Source: Gonatopus flavifemur
Lineage: Eukaryota; Arthropoda; Insecta; Hymenoptera; Dryinidae
Length of the DNA stretch: 64,000 bases
Direction: 5' to 3'
NCBI GenBank assembly: GCA_018340375.1
Contig: JAFFJZ010000007.1
Span: forward strand, 30,559,368 to 30,623,367
Shown: one piece after another, positions 44,775-56,769 of the stretch
Position numbering within the stretch: the first letter of the stretch is position 1
How the letters are laid out: each line of letters opens with the position of its first letter
The notes under the pieces: model-generated
What the model was told of the DNA's origin: nothing
The model's input: only the letters and a program-made list of their open reading frames with translations
The model's database searches: none
Made by a program: the position numbers and the translations under genes

Positions 44775-45137
44775 CTAATGATTTTGCTGGTTCAGCGATT
44801 AGCTATCAACACGAACCATTTACAAGGACAGCTGAACGTGAGGTGTCATATACAATATACAAAATTGTAAAACTAGCTAGTAAAAGCACTTCCGATACTT
44901 CTCTTCAATTTCCCTCACAACATTGAAAATCATGGAGTCACTTCAGAAATGTCCACCCATGATCAAGCTTGTTTTCGTATCCGACAAGTTCTGGACACTT
45001 TCCTTTCTTGGATGTGTATAGGACGCATGAGTCAAACTTGTCGCTCCAAATTGTGCAATTTAGATCGTCGGTGGTATAAAAACTGCATAGATTTTGAATG
45101 CGTATTCTTCTTTACCATGGCAGTGTTATCTTCACAA
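44775..45137. other. no gene seen
   Basis: Nothing recognised. Confidence 0.5.
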
Positions 45138-45355
45138 GACATGTTGCTGAAATGTGAATCGTTTATTAGAACAAATTGGTAAACTGATAAAACTAAACCT
45201 CCAGCAGTTGAAGACCCACAACTTGCAGTACATTTCTGAACGAAGTTTACAGTTTCAAAGAGCTGATTGCAGAAGATAAACATCGATGATTTCTCAAATT
45301 TGAAGTGCTTGAATTTTCGTTTCGTCTCAATAAACAATTCAAACTTCAAAAACAT
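45138..45355. repeat. inverted repeat shared with 2845-2885
   Basis: ACATGTTGCTGAAATGTGAATCGTTTATTAGAAC is mirrored by CTCAATAAACAATTCAAACTTC then AAAAACAT. The left arm wording also occurs near 2845. It is a probable old foldback element. Confidence 0.42.
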
Positions 45356-45974
45356 AGACGTTTATTCTTGTACGCACAAAAGTAGTACCAGGCATTGATA
45401 TAGGTTATAAATTAGAATCAAACGATATAATTTTTTTGGTCGGCATTGCGATAAAATATTCAAAAATACGACAAAAATTCTAATTGGGTCGTAAAAGAAG
45501 CTAGGAATTGACAGGAATTAAAATGCACAAAATTTCAATGTTTCAGAACAATTTCGGAAGGAATTTATTATTGAAAACAATTCACAATCAGAAATTTAAT
45601 CCTTCGAGGAGGAATTGGGAAGCATTGGAATTGAAAGCTATTCACATTGAATGTTTTCAATCCTGAAGTATATGCAAATCGTATTCATAAGTGCGATTCT
45701 CGATTCCTTTCAACGGAATATCTTTTGCAGAGTAGGTTATTATTTTGTACGAATTCACAAGTCTTTTTAACAAGGGTTTATAAATTACCCTATTATAGTG
45801 CAGCTTACTATTAGAAAGTTGGTTCTGAAGAATAGTTGTGCTTACTTAAAATCAAGTAATTTCAGTCCTAATCTCTGGTTATATTCTACCATGAAAATTA
45901 TTAAGTGATACAAAACAGAATGGTTGAGACGTTATTTTATCAACTTTTTCAGATAACTAATACTTTCATACCTG
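45356..45974. other. no gene seen
   Basis: AT-rich sequence, no recognised feature. Confidence 0.5.
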
Positions 45975-46105
45975 TCCAGCAGAACAGCGTAACCGCCAAG
46001 TTATCAATTTTTTTTGCATTTTTGGAATCCTCATTAACGATTTTGGAACGTTTTTTTCATCTTTTTGGAAATTAACATTCTGGCGGTTACATTGTTTTGC
46101 TGGGA
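45975..46105. mobile_element. TCCAGCAGAACA/TCCCAGCAAAACA MITE
   Basis: The left end TCCAGCAGAACAGCGTAACC and the right end GGTTACATTGTTTTGCTGGGA are inverted, followed by CGCCAA/CTGGCG. It is 131 bp with TTTTTGGAA-type interior repeats. Confidence 0.65.
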
Positions 46106-46123
46106 AGGTATCGACTTTCTCTC

Positions 46124-49100
46124 AGGGGCCATCCATAAATTACGTAAGACGATTTTAGGCGTTTTTTGACCCCCCCCTCCCCCCTTACAGTAATGTAAGA
46201 TGAATTCAAAAGTGCCCCAAGAACATAAATGATTGAATGATAGTTTAATATGAATGATTGTAAACTTTTCAAATTTAACTATTTATTAATATACTTGGAT
46301 ACAGAATATAACGTTTTTGAAATATCCAGAATTGAATGAAAACTCCAGTCCATCCCAAGGATTCTCATCCCTGTGTTCTTTCCTTGCCACGTATTCAATC
46401 AGCATTGGTTCATGGGCTCACCAACCATTCAGATATGGATGAGATAATAGGGATTTCCGGATTTTCTTCTGAATTCCCAATACTTGGAAGTTGCTGAACA
46501 TCAATATCCTCGTCATCATACCATTCTCCTACTTCCATGTGAGATTGTGATGAATATGTGCCTATGATTCATCAAGAATCTTTGTGAATATAAATTCATC
46601 GATATTCATGATGAATCATAAGAACAAATTCATAGGACATCGTGGTTTACTTATGAATATCCTGTTGCAAAATTCATAGTGTTTCATAATAAGACCATTT
46701 TCTTATGAATCGCTATGAAATTTTAACCAGAAAAAACATTTGAAATACTGTTTACTAAAAATTTGGTGTTTCTAACAAATTGTGCTGTATATTGCCCCTT
46801 TCTGCACATTTACGTGTTTGTGGCTTTCTCCATGAAAAAGTATTTTAACCCGTTGAGGACCAAACGTCCGTTTTTTCAACACCTTTTTCAACAACATTTT
46901 ACGCTGTCGAATCGATTGTCAAGAAATTTGCGAATAATTATTTCCAATGTAAAATTATCTGAACTTTCAGAATATGGAAGCAGATTTTCGAAAAAATGCG
47001 AACTGGAAATGTTATAATCGTTTAAGTAGAAAAGAACACGAATTTCCGATTCCAACAAATTATTATCCGTTTATTTTCGTCTCGAATTAGGGGAGACATA
47101 CATCTAGGGGATGAAATTTCTGCGTCCATGGACCCTGAGCTTCAAAGTATGTGAGATGGTTTTTCGAAATTCAAGATAGCGACACTCAATATGGCGGCTA
47201 GAAACCAAAATATTTTTGCTTTTTCTTATTTTTCGTATTTGAGCAATATTCCTGAATGAATTCGATGTACACACACGTATTATCAGGTTTTTGGGGTCGC
47301 TGATCACGAATCCGGGGTCAGATTTGCCAAATTCAATATGGCGGCTCCAAAATGACGGCCTAAAATTGTTGAAACTGTACGATTCCCATGGAAATCAGTA
47401 CATGGGGGGTTTCGGGATTCCTGATGACTAATCGGAGGTCAGATTCTATGAATTCAAAATGGCGGTTCGAATATGGCAGCAAGAAGTCTCAATTTCCGTT
47501 CCTCCAGTTTTTTGTCAATTTATCGATATTTTCCTCCACACATAGATGGATCTGAGTATTCTTCGGATCACCGAATACAAATTCAGTGTCAGATCTGCCA
47601 AGTTCAATATGGCGGAGCCAATATGGCTTCGGAAGAGTACTGAAAATGTCTCATTTTTCCAGTGTTTTCTGCCGTCGATGTGTTGATCGCCGTTGCCCAA
47701 CTCTCACCACGTGGAGGTAAACATTGAGGAGAGTCTTTTTTTTTTGTTTCAATTTTTCCTTATTTTTTGTATCAGAAACGAAAAATTGCGAATCTGAAAC
47801 AATTGACGGCTTTGATTACATCCGAAGAATGAACTTGAGTTTCCTTCAGAGTGCTCAAGAATAACATATGAAGATAAGAATCTAAAAGGGAAAAGATGAA
47901 ACTGTGAAAAATTGGAGAGACAACAAAATATGTAATGACAGTTGAGCAACTGCGAAGAAGACACATCGAAGGCAGAAAACACTTGAAAAATGAGACAATT
48001 TCAGTACTCTTCCGAAGCCATATTGGCTCCGCCATATTGTATTTAGCAGATCTGACACTAAATTTGTATTCAGTGATTCGAAGAATACTCAGATCCATCT
48101 ATGTGCGGAGGAAAATATCGATAAATTGACAAAAAACTGGAGGAACGGAAATTGAGACTTCTTGCTGCCATATTCGAACCACCATTTTGAATTCATAGAA
48201 TCTGACCTCCGATTAGTCATCAGGGACCCCGAAACCCCCCATGTACTGATTTTCATGGGAATCGTACAGTTTCAACAATTTTAGACCGCCATTTTGGAGC
48301 CACCATATTGAATTTGACAAATCTGACCCCGGATTCGTGATCAGCGACCCCAAAAACCTGATAATACGTGTGTGTACATCGAATTCATTCAGAAATATTG
48401 CTCAAATACGAAAAATAAGAAAAAGCAAAAATATTTTGGTTTCTAGCCGCCATATTGAGTGTCGCCATCTTGAATTTCGAAAAACCATCTCACATACTTT
48501 GAAGCTCAGGCCTAGATGTATGTTTCCCCTAATTCGAGACGAAAATAAACGGATAATAATTTTTTGGAATCGAAAATTCGTCTTTTTTTCTATTTAAACG
48601 ATTATGACATTTCCAGTTCGCATTTTTTCGAAAATCTGCTTCCATATTCTGAAAGTTCAGATAATTTTACATCGAAAATAATTATCCGCAAATTTTTTGA
48701 CAATCGATTCGACAGCGTAAAATGTTGTTTAAAAAGGTGGTGAAAAAACGGACGTTTGGTCTTTAACGGGTTAAAATGCTATCATAGCTCTGGTTTCGTG
48801 GCGTTCATCGAACTTGAACTAATACTATTAAAATCCACTGTACGAATTCTTCTCGAATTTGTTTTCCGTTCAAAAATGACATGCTAGTCAACGAAAATTT
48901 GGATGACTCATTTGTTCTATGCTCCTTGGGAATTTCATGAGAGGGAAACATTGACTGATCGCATATGTCTGCAACTTAGATATCCCAAATCAATTCTCCA
49001 AAAATCTCCTAGAAATTCCTGCCCATAGGAGAGCTTACTGAGTGTTCGATTTTTTACAAGAATTTTTACATATCCATGATACAATATATAGTAGACGTCA

Positions 49101-49547
49101 ATGATGTAGACAGATCGTTGAAGTTGAAAATGGAAAGCACTCCACAGATACATTACTATATATCTGAACATTAAACTTACCTCCTAAACCAAACAGAACC
49201 AATAAATTAGATCAGAATAATTTATCCAAATTAAAATCTTAAAAGGAACAAAAATTCAGGTTCAAAGTGTTTGTTTTTTCATCTTCCTATATTTCGTTTG
49301 AACTGGAATTGTAAATAGTCAAGTAACAAAACTCATAATAATGTTTTAGATACTCGGAAGTTGAGGGAAAGATTATGTGGTGCAAAATAATTTAAACTAT
49401 TCCTTATCATTCAGTTGCATTGTCAAAACTCCTCATCTTATGTAAGATTCCGGTACTACCCCCCCCCCTCCCCCTGTAAGATCAGGTGAGAATTTTCTGA
49501 ATCCTCCCCCTCCCCTAAACGTCTTACGTAATTTATGGACGACCCCT
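46124..49547. mobile_element. 3.4-kb element with GGGGYCRTCCATAAATTACG ends
   Basis: The left end reads AGGGGCCATCCATAAATTAC then GTAAGACG. The right end is the inverse, CGTCTTACGTAATTTATGG then ACGACCCCT. Subterminal C-rich tracts (CCCCCCCCTCCCCCC at the left, CCCCCCCCCTCCCCC near 49460) occur at both ends. It contains the TTAA-flanked foldback at 46849-48770 and a smaller palindrome near 46560-46730 (GATTCATCA/TGATGAATC). No transposase frame. Superfamily not assigned, and no target duplication is clear. Confidence 0.75.
46849..48770. mobile_element. TTAA-flanked giant foldback (piggyBac-like ends)
   Basis: TTAA precedes CCCGTTGAGGACCAAACG at 46849 and follows CGTTTGGTCTTTAACGGG at 48770. 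C-rich termini inside a TTAA duplication are the known hallmark of piggyBac elements. The arms extend about 0.85 kb each (46849-47710 and about 47932-48770) and are highly similar, around a loop of about 220 bp. Both arms carry several CAATATGGCGGC / ATTTTGGAGCC words. The same short frame (MISDPKNLIIRVCTSNSFRN) therefore appears on both strands, which is a symptom of the inversion and not a gene. No transposase. Confidence 0.87.
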
Positions 49548-49916
49548 CATTGTAAGACCGTCAATTTTAGCCCAAACTTGGTTAAGTCTTTTGCTAATAT
49601 TGTTTGTTCATTCAAGAAAAAGAGTAAGCTACATTGCATCACTCCAGTAGCAATAATCAGTCTTCACCTGGGTTGGAATACTCTGCACTCAGATTTCTTC
49701 AGTACTTGAAAAACTATAACGGTCATATTTTTGCAATGAATATCTAAAAGTCAAACATTCTCTACTTCATCAATAACGCTTTTAATATTTCAATAGAACG
49801 TTGATGACAAATTATCTGTTATTTCTATAATATATCTCCTCAAAGAGGGAATATGAACATGCGAGGAAAAGATTTCTAATTTCAAATTTAGTGGTATAAA
49901 TAGTAGGATTATTATT
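49548..49916. other. no gene seen
   Basis: AT-rich spacer between the 3.4-kb element and the CCCAAG cluster. Confidence 0.5.
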
Positions 49917-50234
49917 CCCAAGCAGCAACGGAAGTTCAAAGTATATACGAAATAGAAACGTTCGTAGAATGTACGAATGAGAAACGAAGAACATATAATG
50001 AACGTTCATGGAATCTTCGAATGAGACTGTTTTAAATATACTTAGAACGTACATAGTACATTCGAAATGTACGATATTTATTCAATCGACGTTCGATTGA
50101 CATACCGTCGTATATTCGATTACATACGTTCGATGAACATGCATAGCACCTATGAAACGGTCTCATTCGAATGTACATAGAACATATTTCGAATATTCTA
50201 AGAACGTTCTAAGTATATTCTAGTGCTACTTGGG
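49917..50234. mobile_element. CCCAAGCAGCAAC MITE, copy 1 of cluster
   Basis: Ends CCCAAGCAGCAAC and GTGCTACTTGGG, with TT on both flanks, 318 bp. The interior is packed with GAACGTTC, CATTCGAA and TCGAACGT words. It is the inverted twin of 50499-50816 (roughly 90% identical by eye). Confidence 0.92.
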
Positions 50235-50379
50235 TTAGAACCTTGTCACGTCGCTGTGGAATTTTTACAGAATATGTACATAATATTCTGAACTATGAAA
50301 AATCCCCGTTCAGCCAACAACTGCAACTTCGTGGAATTTCAAAACAATGTAATACATGGTCAGAGAATAGGCAAAATTT

Positions 50380-50485
50380 CCCTAGTAGCATCAGAATGTT
50401 GTATACATACTATGCACGTTCATAGTATATTTAGATATACTATGATTGTGCATAGTACATATACAACGTTCGCTTGCTACTTGGG
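50380..50485. mobile_element. CCCTAGTAGCATC MITE, middle of cluster
   Basis: Ends CCCTAGTAGCATCAGAATG and CGTTCGCTTGCTACTTGGG, with TT on both flanks, 106 bp. It is palindromic throughout (GTTGTATACATACTATGCAC against GTGCATAGTACATATACAAC). Confidence 0.9.
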
Positions 50486-50498
50486 TTCCCCCTATATT

Positions 50499-50816
50499 CC
50501 CAAGTAGCACCAGAATATACTGTGAACGTTCTTCGAATATTCGAAATATGTTCTATGCATATTCCAATGAGACCGTTTCATAGGTGATATGCATATTCAT
50601 CGAACGTATGTAATCGAATATACGACGGGACGTCAATCGAACGTCGATTGAATGAATATCGTACATTTCGAACGTACTATGTACATTCTAATTATATTTA
50701 AAACAGTCTCATCCAAATATTCTATGAACGTTCATTATATGTTTTTCGTATCTCATTCGTACATTCTACGAACGTTTCTATTTCGTATATACTTTGAACT
50801 TCTGTTGCTGCTTGGG
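50499..50816. mobile_element. CCCAAGTAGCACC MITE, copy 2 of cluster
   Basis: Ends CCCAAGTAGCACC and TTGCTGCTTGGG, with TT on both flanks. It has the same length (318 bp) as, and opposite orientation to, 49917-50234. Confidence 0.92.
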
Positions 50817-50858
50817 TTTCCTGAAATTACTGGAATGACGTGGTATATCTACAACTAA

Positions 50859-51612
50859 GTTTTATTTTCAAGAAATGCTTCCCAGGGTTTGACCCCCGGG
50901 GGCGAATACAATATGGCACTGAGGCCTGGCTCACAAAAATAAATACATAAATAAAAAATACAAATTAAATCAGAATATAACAGTTGTAAATTTGGTAATC
51001 ATATAGTAATAATAGTAATAATCATCTAGCTCCCGGGGGTGGTCCAATAAATATATTTGAGCCCATTATGGGCTATTCGATGACATCAGTCTCATCATCG
51101 GCTTTGTATAATACAAATGGGTGACACCAACCGGCCCACCCATATCACATATTACTCAGTCTTAAGACCAAGTACCCCCTGGAGCGACCAGACCTAAAAT
51201 CTTAACCTAAACATATAATAGTAACAATTGACTTCGCGGAGTTATCACAATGAGTAAATAAATAAATAAGTCCATGTGTATAAATAAAAGTGTGCGAATA
51301 ATATAAAATTGTGTAAATAAAGGTGTATAAATAAAATGAAGTTGTGTAAGTAAAAAGAGTTAAAATCTTGACCCTAGTGGCTATATCACAGATTTTAGAA
51401 ACAGAAACTAATAGTTAAAAAGCACACCAGGGTCATCCGTGGGGGACAGAATAAGATCATCACACAAATATATAACATAAATACATTCGCGACATTCACT
51501 CTCTAATTCACACACAATGAAAAAAATCAAAAGACAATTTGCTCAATTGGCCATTATTAATCTGTTGTTACAAAGGAAAAATTGACCACACTCATCCGCA
51601 CACAGAAAAAAA
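50859..51612 (+). mobile_element. poly(A) retroposon with 21-bp target duplication
   Basis: ACGTGGTATATCTACAACTA followed by A occurs at 50838-50858 and again at 51613-51633. The 754 bp between end in a run of A just before the second copy. A long target duplication plus a 3' A-tail is the mark of target-primed reverse transcription (LINE, SINE or LINE-mobilised transcript). The body has AATAAA/TAAATAAA repeats and CCCCCGGGGG and CCCGGGGG patches, but no reverse transcriptase and no obvious tRNA head. It is probably a 5'-truncated LINE 3' end. Family unknown. Confidence 0.78.
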
Positions 51613-51638
51613 ACGTGGTATATCTACAACTAATGCTA

Positions 51639-51884
51639 CACTGAAAACACAGTTTGTTCCAGCCAAACAAAATTTTGGTTGAAATGAACGCAAAGAAACT
51701 TTTTGATTGGCTGAAATGAAATTTATTTGGGGTGAACAAAATTTGGTTCTCAAGAATCGAGGCTTTCATACAAACAAATAAATTTTGTTGATCCTAAATA
51801 AATTTTATTTCAATCAACCAAAAAGTTTCTTTGCGCTCATTTCAACCAAAATTTTGTTTCGCCGAAACAAACGTTTTCTCAGTG
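51639..51884. mobile_element. CACTGAAAACACAG MITE
   Basis: Ends CACTGAAAACACAGTTTGTTCC and GGCGAAACAAACGTTTTCTC-AGTG-type. Arms of about 70 bp share CAAAATTTTGGTTGAAATGA and AAAGAAACTTTTTGATTGG. The left flank is TA; the right flank TG is one change away. Confidence 0.86.
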
Positions 51885-53744
51885 TGTGTGTCGTACATTA
51901 ATTCACTCCTCTTTCCTCTGACGGCTGTTGGCAGTGAAAAAAATACACCTGTCAAAACCATCAAGAAATGTTACGAAAAGAAAGAGTGAAATACACCCCC
52001 TTTAATGAGAGAAATTAGTAAACTTGGTGCTGAATACCTACACAACACATTTTTCGTTTGACAAGAACATTGAAATGCCTTTGATCTTTGCTTGTATTTT
52101 GCCTATGTATCGTGAAAGGTTGACATTCTCATAGAAAACATCGTTATGAAAGTGCACTTAAATCAGAATTGACGTGATAACACCTCGAAGCCAAGTGCAG
52201 GAACAGGAAGCAAGTAGTAATTGGTTTTAATATTCAGATTGAATACACGGTTATCATATCTTCTTCCCTAACTAAAGATTATAAAGTTGTTACGGAATTG
52301 ATAATGACCTCCAAGAACGTTCAATTTATTGAGGTAACAAACATGATAGTGTGCAATAATGAATTCACAATTATTCAAAACTTCAATCTCCACTTGAATT
52401 TGAATATTGTTATTACATCCATTCTCATATCAAGTAACTCTTTGATCACTTTGTAATATATTTGGTTGAATCATTCTTATATTTCGCTAATGAACTAGGT
52501 ACGACGTTGTTCAAGATATACTTTTTGAATTTGAAAGTGTGAAGATTTGACAATTTCATTGCAATTAGATTGCAAAATGAATATGACCAGTTTACTTGAA
52601 ATTTCCACTGGTGCTGAAAATTGGAACGCCTATGGAATCCTAATTTCAAACCTCAAAAGTTCACTCTTCCAGTGAAAACAAAAACTGAGAACGTACTTCG
52701 CGAGTAATTGGCAAAAAAGTGGGCCAAAATCCATATCAAGAGCTTCGCTACATTCATGGTACGATTTCTGTATGCGTTTCATTTGGAATTTTAGCATTCA
52801 CATTTTGTTTCGGGTGATATAATTTTCTCTATAAGTTCGCGGAATGTTTTAGAAGACATCTCCGCGAGATTCCTGCAAAACTTACATCAGTTTCGAAGTT
52901 TTAAAAGTCGAGATTGAAGTCTTGTATACCTTAGATTGAACTTTCGAACGAATGAAAGGAATCCAAATTGATTTATCGTACGATATGCTTCTCAGAATGA
53001 CCACGAAACTTGAGATGGGCAGTTCTGAATGCGGAAGGAGTTTGAAAAATTTGGGTTTGTTGGATTTCAAGATTATTTGCATGGAGATTTTTTGCTTTTC
53101 AGTGGTGAATATTATCGCAGGAAATTTTCTGAATGGAGATGAAACTGTCCGGCACAGATCACCGGATGATAAATTTTCCAAGTATGGCCGAAAAGACAAT
53201 TCGATACGTCAACGGAGTACTTCAAGCAACGCAAAAGGATTGTCGAAGTTCGGGAATGTTGATTGAAGTTGATTTATGGTTAGAGGAAACACTGGAAGTG
53301 TATAATGGAAAAAGTTGATTGATTTTTAAGAAACTTTTCTGTAATTTACGAGGAGCAAGGCCATTGCAAATCAACTGGAAGTTCTCGCAGTGTGCTATGA
53401 GTAAAAACGGCCGACGGCTTTATCGAAAAGTTTGTTAAATCTTCACTCAATCTGCTATGGAGGGCGCTGACGCTCTCACAGTCACTTACACATTGAGAGT
53501 TTTTTAATGCGAACGACACGGTGGTGAGATGTAAGACGATATTGTCAAGACTCCGTTCGATGAAGATCTACCGGAATACCACTACTTTACCACCGGAAGG
53601 ACAACTTCGCAAAGGCGTTTGGTGAAGGTCTGAATAATAGATTTTGCGCAACGTCATAATAAGACAATCTAAGAAAGCTAGGATGCTTTGGAATAACCTG
53701 CGGAGCTTGAGAAGCCACAGTTGATTTGTTCGAGGATGGCACCA
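51885..53744. other. no supported gene; possible relic at 53120-53720
   Basis: Short plus-strand frames such as AEKTIRYVNGVLQATQKD (to 53318) and, in other phases, VKTPFDEDLPEYHYFTTGR around 53550 look protein-like but are broken and not recognised. The flanking 51.9-53.1 kb is featureless AT-rich DNA. Confidence 0.35.
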
Positions 53745-53949
53745 CACGGAAGAACATCATTCACTATGGTAGCTAGGAATTAGCTGTGGTAGTCATTTCG
53801 TGTATTCGATATTTGGATAGCGCAACAAATGGCTGCAAAAGCTAGATTTTAGTTCCTATAACAATAACTTTTGTTGTCACAGTTTAAAAGTAGGTACCAC
53901 AGGTAATTTTTAGCTATCCAAATATCAACCACATCATTTTTCTCCATGC
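53745..53949. mobile_element. CACGGAAGAACATCATT MITE
   Basis: The left end CACGGAAGAACATCATTCAC and the right end GTGGTTG-inverse ACATCATTTTTCTCCATG are inverted, with CA on both flanks. AGCTAGGAATTAGCTGTGG and CCACAGGTAATTTTTAGCT continue the arms. Confidence 0.62.
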
Positions 53950-54127
53950 ATGGCTCTTCTTCATTTCACTCGATGTTATCCCAAGCAACAAGCTCGACAT
54001 CGTTGCATTGCAGTAACTGAGTTTGGAGCTGGTGAGAAGACAGGTGTTTCATTGAATGAAGGTGACACAGAGGTGTCTGGCCTCGCTCCTTGCTTAGCAA
54101 TCCTATTGGTTAGCCCTTTGATAAATT

Positions 54128-55164
54128 CAGGTGTAGAAGTATGAAACCGAAATTTTTTGGTAAAAATCACACGTTTGTTGTTTGAAAAATGGTAAAAAAT
54201 ATTTCATTTGAAATAATCTCCATTGCTGTTTATACATTGTCCCCACCTTTCCGGCAGTTTATGAATGCCACGCAAAAAAAAACAGTTCCTCTTTTCGGAG
54301 CCATTCTCCTACATTTTCATACGAATTGAAGCGTTATCCAGCGAGAGCGGGTCCCATTGACGCGAATAAATGATAATCGGACGAAGCTGAGTCTGGAGAA
54401 TAAGCCGCATGCGGTAGCGTCACCAAACTGAACGCCTCGATCGTTTCCCTGACCCGTTTTGCTGTATGTGATGGAGCATTATCGTGGAGCAAGATGATTT
54501 TGTGTTACCTCTTTCCATATTCCGGTCGTTTTTTACGCAATGCGCGATTCAAGTCGACCATTCGTTGTTGGTAGCGATCAGTGTTGACGGTTTGCCCAGG
54601 TTTTAGCAGCTCATAGTAGATTACTCCCTTCTGAACTCACCAAACACGGAGCATTGTCTCCTTTCCAAAACGATTTGGTCTTGCAGTGGATGTCGATGAT
54701 TCGCTTGGATTCACCCATGATTTCCGACGCTTAGGATTCTTTTCCATCACCTGTCACAATTCGATGGAGAAATGACTTTCTTTTGTATTTGTCGAACAGC
54801 ATTTCACGAGTAGTTTTTCGATTTTCTTGCTGTCTTTCATTCAATTCATTCAGAAACATTGGGTTTCACCAAGGGTATGTTCACCGTAAGCTTTGACAAG
54901 TATTCGATGAGATTCTGCAGCAGTTTCCTTCAAATGATAACAAAAAACCAATGCTGTCCGCAGATCGTAGTTTGTAGGCACAAAACTCGACATGTTTAAG
55001 GTTATAAAACAATTACGGGTGTATAGAACTTCTATCGTTTTGTGTTGAGGATCTTCATCACCTGTTAGGGGGTGATGATGGTGCTGAAGAAGTGGTCTTA
55101 GGGTCCCTAAACTGATGGATAGTGCCATTTATAGGGAAATTCCGGTTTCATACTTCTACACCTG
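54128..55164 (-). pseudogene. mariner element, internally deleted
   Basis: Terminal repeats TCAGGTGTAGAAGTATGAAA and TTTCATACTTCTACACCTGG mark both ends; the right end is followed by TA. On the minus strand coding starts MSSFVPTNYDLRTALVFCY then ESHRILVKAYGEH. It then jumps at about 54855 to LNERQQENRKTTREMLFD, so about 80 residues of the DNA-binding and linker region are lost. RIVTGDGK, LLHDNAPSHTAKRV and YSPDSASSDYHLF follow, with 34 residues between the second and third Asp. Stops are scattered. The element is about 1.04 kb instead of the usual 1.3 kb. Its ends are related to those of the relic at 58.5 kb. Confidence 0.93.
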
Positions 55165-55707
55165 GTATTCATATACTGATATCGATATTGAATTGGTACA
55201 TTAGTTATTCAATGTGATAGAATCTAATGGGTAGTTTCTGTAATGAATCCAATTCGATTTTGAACTTGCGGGTCAATTAACGGATCCCGTCCACTCATTA
55301 TGTGGAATTGACATATTCATTCCAATTGCTCAACTTTATACATACTCTCATTGGTTTATATGTATTCAAACTATTTGATTGCAGTGCTCAATTAAAACCA
55401 ATTGTATCCACCGAGATTGCGAATTCACAATGTTTTGATCCAATTCTATAAAATTGTTGTCATCCCCACTTCGCACTAATAGTGGTGTTATTCACATTGA
55501 ATCTCACTGTTGATTCTGATCTATTATTCCAAATCGAATTGCGATCCTTTTCCATTCTTCGATTGGTCATGTTTCCAATTCTGTACATTCAATTCAACAA
55601 TCCATTTCCATTGGATTACAAACAGTGAAATATTCAACGAATTTCTATGAAAGTCCGTGTGGAATTGAAAATGTCTCAGTGACTATTGGAAACGAAAATA
55701 TGAGGAC
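55165..55707. other. no gene seen
   Basis: AT-rich, with scattered CCAATTG/CAATTGG words; no feature supported. Confidence 0.5.
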
Positions 55708-55905
55708 GCTGTGAAAAAAATGCTTCCAAAACTGCCAAAGAGAGGTTGTAAATATCCAAAAAGTTTTATGATTTTACTGCGATGTTTGAAACTTCCCAGA
55801 CTTTTGTTCGTCAATCCACAAAGAAAGTTCGAAAATTATTTTTCCAAAACAAGGTTGTAAACCTTCAGGCATTTTTGGGTGGGATCTAACAACTTTTTTT
55901 ACAGT
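55708..55905. mobile_element. possible CACTGTAAAAAAA MITE, worn
   Basis: The right end CAACTTTTTTTACAGTG is clear. The left end CGCTGTGAAAAAAATG is mutated. Interior pairing is weak (GGTTGTAAA occurs as a direct repeat). Confidence 0.4.
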
Positions 55906-56250
55906 GTACAAATGTATAAGCAACATCGTATCCGATTATAATCCTTTTCTCGGGTTTTCTGTCAAAATGTGTCGCTTAAATCGCCTCAATATTTTTCATT
56001 CAATTCTATTCATAGAAGCTTGTTCGTTGGTCACATTCAATGGGATTTGGCCAGAATGGATGGCTCATTCATATCACCAATTGAGATTTTCCGATTGACT
56101 CCAATGAATCAAATTGAATTCAAATCAAATCTTTATTGGTTCCAATCGAATTTTATAGAACTTTTTTGAACAAAGCGGAGAATACATCTTCAGGAACTAA
56201 GGGAAAAGCCCTTGGATTGAATTTTCCATAAGTTAGTCAGCATTGATAGT

Positions 56251-56769
56251 AAGGTGGCGCAAAAAAACCGACTATTTTTTTTATTTTGAATCTCATTTGG
56301 AGATATGTCAGTTTTTCATGTTTCGACAGCCCTTTTTAAAGATCAGCTCAAAAAAATTCTTTAGGATCCGCTCAAGATTTGAAAAAATTCTAAAAATAGT
56401 GACAACCAATTTTTTAATTGGTTTCCTTTGCGATAAAATTGAGTATCCAGAAAAATAGTGAGTTCCCAAAGTTACAGCTCAAATTATTTATTTCTCAAGT
56501 TCGCTCAGAATTTATGAACATTTTTAATTTCTTGAGCAATCTTTAAAAATAAATTCCGTAGGTGCTAAATTTTACCGCGACGCGAAAAAAAATTTGAAGA
56601 ATAAAGAGAATGATTTTGACTATTTTTAGAATTTCCAGAAATCTTGAGCGACCCTTAAAGAATTTCTTCCGAGCTAATCTTTAAAGAGGACTTTTAAAAC
56701 ACGAAAAACTGATATATTTTCATCCGGGATACGAAATAAAAATACGGTCTTTCTTTTTTGTGCCACCCT
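56251..56769. mobile_element. AGGTGGCGCAAAAAA element, arms of about 200 bp
   Basis: The left end AAGGTGGCGCAAAAAAACCG and the right end CTTTCTTTTTTGTGCCACCCT are inverted. The arms keep pairing through TCAGTTTTTCATGTTT, TTTAAAGATCAGCTC and CGCTCAAGATTT. TA lies at both borders. It is a large foldback with no intact transposase. Confidence 0.75.

Noticed and set aside
47104..48597. The same 67-86-codon protein on both strands, as if duplicated genes
   Set aside because: It is the inverted-repeat arm of the TTAA foldback read on opposite strands; no gene is needed.
49200..49260. Minus-strand exon suggested by GGAG|GTAAGT and a CTTTTAAG acceptor
   Set aside because: All three phases contain stops between the two sites.
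53400..53740. Protein-like stretch VKTPFDEDLPEYHYFTTGR near a MITE
   Set aside because: Broken in every phase within a few dozen codons and not recognised; kept only as a note in the region entry.
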